Of a DNA stretch of 21,964 bases, positions 15,150-21,964 are shown in pieces. The translations under genes and the position numbers were made by a program. The stretch comes from Anaerolineales bacterium UBA2232 (GTDB lineage: Bacteria; Chloroflexota; Anaerolineae; UBA2200). The notes beneath the pieces are model-generated. The model saw only the letters and a list, made by a program, of their open reading frames with translations. It was not told the origin of the DNA and did not search any database. The stretch covers positions 313 to 22,276 of the forward strand of contig DDYO01000302.1 in assembly GCA_002348045.1 (NCBI GenBank), written 5' to 3'. Each line of letters begins with the position of its first letter. Position 1 is the first letter of the stretch.

Positions 15150-17981
15150 ATGTCGCGTCAGACGTCAAGTCTAGCTCCCGGCCGGCCCACCTTTCGAGAT
15201 CGCCTTCTGGAAGGCGAGTGGCAGGGTCCATTCCTTAAAGGCATTCTCGTCAGCGTCTTGCTGGCCATTGTGCTGGCACTGCTTGCCTCAGCAGGAGCGA
15301 TTGCAGTCTATGCCTACATCGCCGTTGGGCTTCCGTCGCCCGAAGAGCTAGCGGTGCGTGCTGACACCTTTGAGAGCACCAAGATATACGACCGCACGGG
15401 CGTGCTGCTCTACGAGATCTTTGATCCACAACAAGGACGGCGCACCGCCGTCCCCATCGAGCGAATTCCCCTGGTCGTTCGTCAGGCTACCATCGCAACC
15501 GAAGACCCCACGTTCTATGAGAACCCTGGCTTTAACCCCCTGAGCATCCTCCGCGCATTCTGGCAGAACTTTCGCGAGGGCGACATCGTTTCTGGAGCAA
15601 GCACCATTACCCAGCAGCTCGTTCGCAGCCTGTTCTTTACACAGGAACAGACATACGAACGCAAGATCAAGGAAGCGGTCCTCTCCACAGAAATCACTCG
15701 CAGGTACTCCAAGGACAAGATCCTGGAGTTGTACCTGAATCACTTCTACTTTGGCAACCTCTCCTATGGAATCGGCGCCGCCGCTGAATCCTACTTTGGA
15801 AAGCCAGTCGAGCAACTCAACTTGGCCGAAGGCTCACTGCTGGTGGGCGTCTTGCAGGGGCCCTCTCTGTATGATCCCTACACCAACCTCGCCGCCGCCA
15901 AGGTGCGCCAGGGCATCGTCCTGAATCTGATGGTCAAAAGAGGCTACATCAGTGAGGCGGAGGCAGATCAGGCACAACAGCAGGACCTCCAACTGATCCC
16001 GCAGCGCATCGACATGAAGGCTCCGCACTTTGTCGTGTACGTGCGTGAGCAGCTTGAGGCCGAGTATGGCACCGAGCTTGTCTACCGCGGCGGCCTCGAG
16101 GTCTATACGACCTTGGACTTAAAGCTTCAGCAGGAGGCCGAACGTATCATCCGCGCCAAGCTTGCCAACTTGGCCGACCTCGGCGCCTCAAGTGCCGCTC
16201 TGGTCGCCATGAACCCGGCGAACGGTCAAATCCTGGCCATGGTTGGCAGCGCTGACTTCTTTGACGAGGCCATCGATGGCCAGGTGAACGTTGCCCTGCG
16301 CCTCAGGCAGCCAGGTTCATCCATCAAGCCAGTGACCTATGTCGCCGCGTTCGAGCGCGGCTGGACACCGGCGACTTTTCTTATGGACGTCACAACGGCC
16401 TTCCCCGATGGCGCCAACCCGCCGTATGTCCCCAAGAACCACGACGACAAGGACCACGGGCCGTTGCTAGTCCGGGACGCCTTGGCTCAATCCCTCAACA
16501 TCCCGGCGGTAAAGACACTGCAGTTCGTCACCGTGCCCGGGTTGTTGGAGATGGCCAATCGCCTAGGCATCCATTCTCTGAATCGGCCCGACTATGGGCT
16601 CGCCCTGACCTTAGGAGGGGGCGACGTCACCCTACTCGAGATGGTGACCGCTTACTCCACCTTCGCCAGCGGGGGCCTGAGAGTGCGTACTACGCCGATC
16701 CTGAGTGTCACTGACAAGGCAGGACGCCTCGTTTCTGATCAAGTGCAGGCGCCATCCAAGCAGGTATTGGACTCCCGCCTGGCCTATCTGATCACCAACA
16801 TCCTCTCGGATAAGGCCGCTCGGCTGCCCACCTTTGGGGCCAATAACGCCTTGGAGTTGTCCAGGCCAGCCGCTGCCAAGACCGGCACTACCGATGACTA
16901 CCGGGATGCCTGGACGATTGGATACACGCCTGACCTTGTGGCAGGCGTGTGGGTCGGCGACCCACGGGGAAAGCCCATGAAACGCGTCTACGGGGGATTG
17001 GCCGCCGCGCCGATCTGGCACGACTTTATGGAGTCGGCGCTCCGCGACGCGCCCATTCAGGACTTTTCGGTCCCCGATGGCCTGGAGGTCGTCGAGATCT
17101 GCCCTGTATCCGGTGGCCTGCACACGGACCAGTGCCCGCCCGGTCGCCGCGAGTTGTTTGTGGCTGGCACCGCTCCCACTACTCCTTGCAGCATCCACAC
17201 TCACGTACGGCTCTGCTCGGTCTCCGGGCGTCTTGCGGGCGACTTTTGCCCCTCCAACGCCGTGGTGACCCAGTACTTTGAGGTCTATCCCGCCGAATAC
17301 CGCAGCTGGGCAGAGTCTCGCGGGATAGCTCAGCCTCCCTCTGAAACCTGCTCGGTGCACACCCGTGCTCCCCGAGTTGAGTTGCGACAACCCGTGGAAG
17401 GCAGCGTCGTGGAGGGCATTGTCGCGGTCGTTGGCAGCGCCCGCATCGATGACATGAGCCACTATGAAGTCCAGTACGGCGTTAGCGACAACCCGATCGG
17501 CTGGGGATTGGTTGCCGCTGAGAGCTTTGCCCTGGAAGACGGTATCCTGGCCGCCTGGGACACCCGCCTTCTGGCCAACGGTCTTCATTCACTGCGGGTG
17601 CTGGCCATTGACCGCCACGGCAATCGCGCAGTGTCGCCCGCCATTCGCGTCAACGTGGTGAACCCGACACCCACGGCAACCGCGACGGCGACGTCAACGC
17701 CCACCGAAACCATCACGCCTACACCAACGGTCAGCAGCACTCCGACCGCTACGCCGACGGTGACCGCGACCGCCACGGCATCACCGATTCCGTCGGAGAC
17801 GCTACCCTTGCCGCGTACACCAACCAGCGCCGTCGGGCCGCCCACTCCAAGTCCTACGCCTGCTGTAACTGCTTCGCCGACGACCACGGCCACGCCTCCT
17901 GCCGAGGAGACGGAGACACCCACCCCACAGAATTCCTTGGAGCAAGACGCTCATCGTCCCGGTGGACAACGCCTGAGCTAG
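15150..17981 (+). CDS. PBP1A-like class A penicillin-binding protein (glycosyltransferase/transpeptidase)
   Basis: Bifunctional peptidoglycan synthase, 943 residues. A short cytoplasmic N-terminus is followed by one membrane segment (about 31-58). The GT51 domain has EDPTFYENPGF (Glu118), SGASTITQQLVRSLF (148-162) and RKIKEAVLSTEITRRYSK. In the transpeptidase domain the motifs are SSIK (Ser390, Lys393), SLN (448-450) and KTGT (577-580). After it come a Cys-rich stretch (651-735) with two CPVSG/CSVSG repeats, an Ig-like domain (about 741-836) and a Thr/Pro-rich tail (838-928). The Cys-rich and Ig-like modules recall PBP1C-type C-terminal regions. The ribosome site GGAGGG is 14 bases before the ATG, rather far, but no nearer start is in frame. 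A GT-C glycosyltransferase gene follows after 10 bases. Confidence 0.94.
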   Translation: MSRQTSSLAPGRPTFRDRLLEGEWQGPFLKGILVSVLLAIVLALLASAGAIAVYAYIAVGLPSPEELAVRADTFESTKIYDRTGVLLYEIFDPQQGRRTAVPIERIPLVVRQATIATEDPTFYENPGFNPLSILRAFWQNFREGDIVSGASTITQQLVRSLFFTQEQTYERKIKEAVLSTEITRRYSKDKILELYLNHFYFGNLSYGIGAAAESYFGKPVEQLNLAEGSLLVGVLQGPSLYDPYTNLAAAKVRQGIVLNLMVKRGYISEAEADQAQQQDLQLIPQRIDMKAPHFVVYVREQLEAEYGTELVYRGGLEVYTTLDLKLQQEAERIIRAKLANLADLGASSAALVAMNPANGQILAMVGSADFFDEAIDGQVNVALRLRQPGSSIKPVTYVAAFERGWTPATFLMDVTTAFPDGANPPYVPKNHDDKDHGPLLVRDALAQSLNIPAVKTLQFVTVPGLLEMANRLGIHSLNRPDYGLALTLGGGDVTLLEMVTAYSTFASGGLRVRTTPILSVTDKAGRLVSDQVQAPSKQVLDSRLAYLITNILSDKAARLPTFGANNALELSRPAAAKTGTTDDYRDAWTIGYTPDLVAGVWVGDPRGKPMKRVYGGLAAAPIWHDFMESALRDAPIQDFSVPDGLEVVEICPVSGGLHTDQCPPGRRELFVAGTAPTTPCSIHTHVRLCSVSGRLAGDFCPSNAVVTQYFEVYPAEYRSWAESRGIAQPPSETCSVHTRAPRVELRQPVEGSVVEGIVAVVGSARIDDMSHYEVQYGVSDNPIGWGLVAAESFALEDGILAAWDTRLLANGLHSLRVLAIDRHGNRAVSPAIRVNVVNPTPTATATATSTPTETITPTPTVSSTPTATPTVTATATASPIPSETLPLPRTPTSAVGPPTPSPTPAVTASPTTTATPPAEETETPTPQNSLEQDAHRPGGQRLS
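17661..17931 (+). repeat. Low-complexity Thr/Pro/Ala coding repeat in the PBP1A tail
   Basis: About 90 codons dominated by ACN, CCN and GCN, encoding irregular repeats such as TPTATPT. Synonymous codons vary, so it is a protein-level repeat rather than a recent DNA microsatellite. Such tails occur on many exported proteins of Chloroflexota and probably act as flexible wall-spanning spacers. Confidence 0.8.
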
Positions 17982-17991
17982 GAGTACTCTC

Positions 17992-20055
17992 ATGACGCCA
18001 CGCATGCCAAGGGCTTTCAAGGTCCTTCGGTCCCCAGGGCGGCTAGCGCTGGCAGGTCTGGGCTGCTGCGCCCTGGCCCTGGCCGCCCAGGCACAGCTGG
18101 ATCGTAGGGCGTCACTGACCATGGCGCTGGGTCTCTTTGGCCTTGCCGCCGCGGGATTTGTCGGCGTAGCCGGGTCAGTGTCATCAGACAACTGCGCCAC
18201 CAATCGCGCTCCCTCTGCAGCGCCCCACGCCTCGGCAAAGGTGCTCCTCGTAACGTTGCTTGTCAGCTTGTCGGGATGCCTGGCCTTTGGCGGCAACCAG
18301 TTTCGCTTACCGGGGGTGGTGTTGTGGCTTGGAGGCCTGGGTGTGCACTTGCTTTACCTTTGGCTTATGGCTCGCCCAGACACGATTCCCCATGGTCGAC
18401 GCCAGCGCTCCGTCGCCTGGCTGCTTGTCATCGTGGTGCTGGTAGGCGCATGGCTGCGCCTGCGACTGCTTGACCAGATACCGGCCGACATGGGATGGGA
18501 CCTGCCCTACAACTACTATGATGTCCAGACCATCTTGCGCGGCCGCTATCCAGTCTTCTTCCCGGCAAACCTCGGGCGAGAAGGCCTGTTCTTTTACTTC
18601 GCTGCCTTCACCTCACGGCTGGTGGGCCTGAGCCAGTACTCCCTGCAGCTGACCTCAGCCCTGATCGGCGTGGCCACACTTCTGGCTGTTTACGCTCTCG
18701 GGAGCGAGGCATTTGGCTCATCGGTCGGCCTGATGGCAGCTGGATTGGCTGCGGTAAGCCGATGGCATATCATCCTTTCCCGGCCCGGCTACCGAGTGAT
18801 CCTCATGCCCCTTCTGACTACTCTCGCGCTCTGGACGCTGATCCGAGCGCTCAGACGAGAAAGGCCTTTGGACTTTGCTGTGGCAGGGGCCACCATCGGC
18901 CTTGGTCTCTATACCTACAAGTCATTCGTGTTCGTCCCGGTAGCGTTGGCAGTGGGCTTTGTCATCTACGTGGTCGGTCACGGGCGAGCAGTCCTTCGTC
19001 GCCTTTTGCCCGGCCTCTTGCTGATGGCCCTGGTGTTCCTGGTGGTTGCTGCTCCCCTGGCTCGTTTTGTCCTCGAGTACCCGCAGCAGTACCTGGCCCG
19101 TGAGCAGCGTCAGCTAGAGGTCATCCAGCGTCAGCCCTCGGTTCAGGGCGAAGGTCTGCTCGCGTACTTTTGGCGGGGCGTTCTTGCCTTCAACTACAAG
19201 GGGGATTCCAACACCCGTTTCAATGTGCCTGCCGCCCGACACATGGGATTCGTGAGTGGGAGCCTCATGGTGCTGGGCCTCGCCTGGGCGTGTTGGCGTT
19301 GGCGCAGCGACTATAACGCCTTCTTTGTGACCGCCTGGGCAGTGCTTGTCCTACCCACGGCCCTCACGATGTTGCCCAATGAGTTGCCCAATGTCTTTCG
19401 AATGTCCGGTGACATCGGAGTGGCGCTCGTGCTGGCGGCCCTGCCTCTGGCCACGCTGTGGCAACGGGTTGCCGCCCAGTCAGCACCCGCCGCCAGTGCC
19501 GGTGGTGATGGCGTCTTGGACTCGTCGAGGACATCCCCATCATCACACCTTGTGGTGAGCCTAGCGACACCAGGCCGTCAACACATGTGGCTCCTCCGTC
19601 CCGCTGGTTTCCGCCTGTGGCAATGGGTCATTGTGGCGGCTGCCCTAGTGCTGCTGCGCCACGAGGCGACGGAGACCTATCGATTCTATTTCCGCGATTA
19701 TGTCGCCGTGTTGCCCGACCAGGCGAATTACTCGGTGGCTCGGGAGATGGCGCAAGAGATGTCGAATTTTGGCCAGCTCTCCGCAACGTACGTCAAGGTT
19801 TGGCCCCACTGGTTTGACGGTAACTCGCTTCGGGTCAATCTTCGCAACACGGACCCACGCTGGAATCCGGAAGTGCTCCAATTGAGGGCAGGTGAACCAC
19901 CGCTCAACCAGCTCGGCCCTGTACTCGTTCTTCTCAATCCTCAGGACCAGGACGCACTCAGGACGCTGCAGGACGCATACCCGCGGGGAGTCCTGGTCCC
20001 TCGGCACTTCCCAAACGGCAGCACGGCCTTCCTGGCTTTCTACGGGGCGCTCTGA
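17992..20055 (+). CDS. GT-C family membrane glycosyltransferase (ArnT/PMT-like)
   Basis: A 687-residue polytopic membrane protein with roughly a dozen or more hydrophobic segments. The region around 155-202 resembles the first catalytic loop of PMT_2/ArnT-like enzymes, with acidic residues in DQIPADMGWD (161-170), then ILRGRYPVFF and GREGLFFYF. These enzymes transfer a sugar from a polyprenyl-phosphate donor to a protein or lipid outside the membrane; the acceptor is not shown by sequence. About 140 residues with four hydrophobic segments precede that region, and the C-terminal ~110 residues look soluble. The ATG has AGGAG 9-10 bases upstream, overlapping the previous stop codon, so it is very likely co-transcribed with PBP1A. 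Confidence 0.82.
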   Translation: MTPRMPRAFKVLRSPGRLALAGLGCCALALAAQAQLDRRASLTMALGLFGLAAAGFVGVAGSVSSDNCATNRAPSAAPHASAKVLLVTLLVSLSGCLAFGGNQFRLPGVVLWLGGLGVHLLYLWLMARPDTIPHGRRQRSVAWLLVIVVLVGAWLRLRLLDQIPADMGWDLPYNYYDVQTILRGRYPVFFPANLGREGLFFYFAAFTSRLVGLSQYSLQLTSALIGVATLLAVYALGSEAFGSSVGLMAAGLAAVSRWHIILSRPGYRVILMPLLTTLALWTLIRALRRERPLDFAVAGATIGLGLYTYKSFVFVPVALAVGFVIYVVGHGRAVLRRLLPGLLLMALVFLVVAAPLARFVLEYPQQYLAREQRQLEVIQRQPSVQGEGLLAYFWRGVLAFNYKGDSNTRFNVPAARHMGFVSGSLMVLGLAWACWRWRSDYNAFFVTAWAVLVLPTALTMLPNELPNVFRMSGDIGVALVLAALPLATLWQRVAAQSAPAASAGGDGVLDSSRTSPSSHLVVSLATPGRQHMWLLRPAGFRLWQWVIVAAALVLLRHEATETYRFYFRDYVAVLPDQANYSVAREMAQEMSNFGQLSATYVKVWPHWFDGNSLRVNLRNTDPRWNPEVLQLRAGEPPLNQLGPVLVLLNPQDQDALRTLQDAYPRGVLVPRHFPNGSTAFLAFYGAL

Positions 20056-20174
20056 TCCAAGTCCCTTGGGACACCTGGTTGAGCCGGCGGAGTGGGTGAG
20101 CAGCAGCTGCAGCGCATATGGCACTGTGCTGCCCAGAATGCATCCAACCGTGGCACCTACTTGTCCGGGCTGCC

Positions 20175-20190
20175 GGCAGGAGCGCCTGCC
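20175..20190 (+). terminator. Weak hairpin after the GT-C gene, doubtful terminator
   Basis: GGCAGG (20175-20180) and CCTGCC (20185-20190) form a 6-base stem with loop AGCG, followed by C-rich rather than T-rich sequence. The rest of the 20056-20294 gap holds only the encapsulin promoter and leader. Confidence 0.25.
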
Positions 20191-20217
20191 CCCACCCCTG
20201 TCTGGCTGATGCTGCTC

Positions 20218-20246
20218 TTGCCCAACAACTTGAGGCATGATATAAT
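20218..20246 (+). promoter_or_regulatory. Promoter of the encapsulin operon
   Basis: TTGCCC (20218-20223), a 17-base spacer and a perfect TATAAT (20241-20246). The start is near 20253, giving a leader of about 42 bases. A small inverted repeat, GTGAA (20255-20259) with TTCAC (20272-20276), lies at the start of the transcript and could be a regulator site, but the arms are short. Confidence 0.75.
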
Positions 20247-20294
20247 ACGTCTGAGTGAAACAGCTCCACGATTCACATATGAGAGGAGGAAAAG

Positions 20295-20669
20295 ATGCCC
20301 GAGTTTCCAAATCCGTTTATCGGGAACGTTCCGGACCGGAAGATGACAACCAGCGAGCTTGTGCGAGCGCTCCGTATCGACATTGCCGGAGAGTATGAGG
20401 CCATCCACTTGTACTTGGCGCATGCGGAAGCAACCGACAATCCATTGGTCAAGGCGGTTCTCACCGATATCGCCAATGAGGAGAGGGTTCACGCTGGTGA
20501 GCTGCTGCGGCTGCTAGTCCTCTTGCTGGAGGACGAAGCAGCCCTCTTGGCCGAGGGTGCCGCGGAGGTGGACGCCGAGGTCGCCAAGCTGGGACAGGAA
20601 GCAATCGCCGGCCAGGAGCCTTCGACGTCGGAAGCGCCCACTATCGGGTCGCTCAAAGCTCAGGAATAG
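20295..20669 (+). CDS. Encapsulated ferritin-like cargo protein
   Basis: A 124-residue helical protein with a two-helix ferritin-like iron site: AGEYEAIHLY (Glu33, Glu35) and EERVHAGEL (Glu63, His66, an ExxH pair). This size and pattern fit the encapsulated ferritin/rubrerythrin-like cargo group, which assembles its ferroxidase centre between subunits. After an acidic linker (about 80-112) the C-terminus reads TIGSLKAQE, close to the known encapsulin targeting peptide (LTVGSLK type) that docks on the inner shell wall. The ribosome site AGAGGAGG is excellent. The shell gene follows 17 bases later. Its expected role is oxidation of Fe(II) and delivery of iron into the capsid for storage or protection. 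Confidence 0.9.
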   Translation: MPEFPNPFIGNVPDRKMTTSELVRALRIDIAGEYEAIHLYLAHAEATDNPLVKAVLTDIANEERVHAGELLRLLVLLLEDEAALLAEGAAEVDAEVAKLGQEAIAGQEPSTSEAPTIGSLKAQE

Positions 20670-20686
20670 GCATCAGGAGGATACGG

Positions 20687-21502
20687 ATGGCGAACAAGTA
20701 TTTGGCTCGTGAGGACGCTCCGATCAGTTCTGCCCTTTGGTCCAAGATCGATAGCGCGATGTTGGAGGCTGCCAAGAGCCAGCTGGCCGGCAGACGCCTG
20801 CTGCACGTGGAAGGCCCTTTTGGCATTGGCCTCAAGACGATCCCCACCGAGGATCAAGTTGTCATTGCCAGCACCAAGTCCACCGCAGAAGTCGTTGCCA
20901 GCGGCACGACGCCCGTGGCGATGATCCGCACGACCTTTCTGCTGAGCGCTAGAGACCTGGCATCATACGAGCGAGACGCCGTGGTTCTGGACGTCCAGCC
21001 AGTAGTGGAAGCTGCCATGGCCTGCGCCCGCATGGAGGATGACCTTCTCTTCTACGGCTCTCCCAAAGTACATGCTGCAGGTCTGCTCACGGTCAAGGGA
21101 GCGCAACAGCTCAAGCTGCTGTCGTGGGACAAGGCGGGCGGCCCCAGCAATGATATCATTCAGGCCGTGACCGTGCTGGACAACGCTGGATATCACGGAC
21201 CGTACACCCTGGCCCTGGCGCCCAGCCGCTATAACGCGCTCCTTCGGTGGATGCCAGGTCACCACCGCAGCGAGTTAGAACACGCCAAGACCATCGTCAC
21301 CGATGGCATCATCAAGGCGGCCAACCTCAAGGACGGGGGTGTTCTGATCGCCAGCGGCCGCCAGTATGCGTCAATAGTCCTGGGTCAGGACATGGCGGTG
21401 GGCTTTGTGGGGCCCTCGGGCAACGACCTCGAGTTCTCAATCTCGGAGAGCTTGGCGCTCCACGTGCGACAACCCGCCTCAATCTGCATCCTGGAAGGCT
21501 AG
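20687..21502 (+). CDS. Family 1 encapsulin shell protein
   Basis: A 271-residue capsid protein with the HK97 phage fold, which self-assembles into a hollow protein shell. The N-terminal part is diagnostic: LAREDAPISSALWSKID (6-22), then LAGRRLLHVEGPFG (33-46), as in linocin/encapsulin proteins. The C-terminus ends QPASICILEG, also usual. The length matches the family (about 265-285 residues), which commonly forms T=1 shells of 60 subunits, but shell size cannot be read from sequence. AGGAGG lies 6-7 bases upstream. It is the second gene of a two-gene operon with its ferritin-like cargo and is followed by a strong terminator. A targeting peptide is present on the cargo and none on the shell, as expected. 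Confidence 0.95.
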   Translation: MANKYLAREDAPISSALWSKIDSAMLEAAKSQLAGRRLLHVEGPFGIGLKTIPTEDQVVIASTKSTAEVVASGTTPVAMIRTTFLLSARDLASYERDAVVLDVQPVVEAAMACARMEDDLLFYGSPKVHAAGLLTVKGAQQLKLLSWDKAGGPSNDIIQAVTVLDNAGYHGPYTLALAPSRYNALLRWMPGHHRSELEHAKTIVTDGIIKAANLKDGGVLIASGRQYASIVLGQDMAVGFVGPSGNDLEFSISESLALHVRQPASICILEG

Positions 21503-21532
21503 TTTTCAGCACTGAAGGGCAGAAATTGCCTA

Positions 21533-21571
21533 ACGAGCCGCGCCCAGTTGGGCGCGGCTCGTTTCTCGTTT
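21533..21571 (+). terminator. Rho-independent terminator of the encapsulin operon
   Basis: A perfect 13-base GC-rich stem, ACGAGCCGCGCCC (21533-21545) with GGGCGCGGCTCGT (21550-21562), around loop AGTT, then TTCTCGTTT. It ends the encapsulin operon 30 bases after the stop. Confidence 0.92.
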
Positions 21572-21651
21572 GGCTCCGAAGTAGATCTCATCAGCATCTT
21601 AGTGGGATGAGCGCTCTTAAGATCCCTACCTGAGTCTCGTTCCCACCGGTG

Positions 21652-21964
21652 CTAGCCGGACCACACACCTGCATAGTAGATCACGCTGGCCACCAAAAAC
21701 GCGGGCACGATCCAGTCCCAAAAGTTCAGAAACCAAATCTCACCGTGGTACGCAAAGCGCCAGAAGAGAAACTCGATGACGAACAAGCTGACCATGGCTA
21801 TCGCCATGGTAGCAAACGGCGAAAATCGGTTCACGCAGCGATGGTACAGGAAAAAAGCCAGACCAAACACCGCCAGGTCCAGGGCATAATGCACCAGGAT
21901 GAAGGCTACGCGAGAAAGTCGTTGGGCAATGCTGAGCCCACCGAGCACAAGCACCCACGATATC
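21652..21964 (-). CDS. Small multi-pass membrane protein, probably 5'-truncated by the window edge
   Basis: About 104 codons are visible, encoding three or so hydrophobic helices: FILVHYALDLAVFGLAFFLY, ATMAIAMVSLFVIEFLFW and WIVPAFLVASVIYYAGVW. A GTG at 21954 could be the start, but the frame stays open to the window edge and no ribosome site can be seen, so the gene may begin outside. I do not recognise the family. It runs convergently to the encapsulin operon. Confidence 0.6.
   Translation of the reverse strand, partial: ISWVLVLGGLSIAQRLSRVAFILVHYALDLAVFGLAFFLYHRCVNRFSPFATMAIAMVSLFVIEFLFWRFAYHGEIWFLNFWDWIVPAFLVASVIYYAGVWSG

Noticed and set aside
16632..17588. Open frame of 318 codons on the minus strand
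   Set aside because: Antisense to the PBP1A transpeptidase and C-terminal modules; no recognisable features.
17585..17923. Val/Gly/Ala-rich hydrophobic frame on the minus strand resembling a membrane protein
   Set aside because: Produced by reading the Thr/Pro/Ala codon repeat of the PBP1A tail backwards.
17661..17931. CRISPR-like or tandem DNA repeat
   Set aside because: No fixed repeat unit or spacer; the periodicity comes from Thr and Pro codons in frame.
20059..20075. Hairpin-like GTCCC/GGGAC just after the GT-C gene as a terminator
   Set aside because: The loop would be two bases and no T-run follows.

Overview
The window is GC-rich bacterial chromosome, densely coded. The most likely source is a Chloroflexota bacterium, probably Anaerolineae-like. 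This is inferred from the long Thr/Pro-rich tail on a class A penicillin-binding protein (a habit of that group), the cell-division cluster content, and the encapsulin/ferritin-like pair. No 16S gene is present to confirm it. Several promoters are of the ordinary sigma-70 type, each with a 17-base spacer. No mobile element, CRISPR array, tRNA or integration site was seen.

Region 1 (1-5443, all minus strand) is the start of a division and cell wall (dcw) cluster, transcribed leftward: mraZ, rsmH, an ftsL-like gene, ftsI and murF (cut by the left edge). Starts and stops overlap or nearly touch. A promoter with direct TGGGN repeats at a 10-base period lies upstream of mraZ and looks like an MraZ autoregulatory operator. 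Directly upstream is rnpB (RNase P RNA), driven by a perfect-consensus promoter. murE is missing from its usual place between ftsI and murF.

Region 2 (5480-13431, plus strand) holds a DUF362 protein with its own promoter and a ~220-base leader. Next come a MoxR ATPase and DUF58 pair, and an unusual single frame joining a YprB-like exonuclease, a helical repeat region and a Mth938 (DUF498) domain. These are followed by a tight HAD hydrolase - tandem GNAT - tandem GNAT operon.

Region 3 (13446-20055) is built around a compact divergent promoter. To the left runs a lipoprotein of the M1 metallopeptidase family, whose transcript may be leaderless. To the right runs a PBP1A-like bifunctional peptidoglycan synthase with a Cys-rich module, an Ig-like domain and a Thr/Pro tail, followed 10 bases later by a membrane GT-C glycosyltransferase.

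Region 4 (20218-21571, plus strand) is a two-gene encapsulin operon. A ferritin-like cargo ending in a targeting peptide (TIGSLK) is followed by the family 1 encapsulin shell gene. It has its own promoter and a strong terminator, and probably stores or detoxifies iron in a protein nanocompartment. At the right edge is part of a small membrane protein gene on the minus strand.
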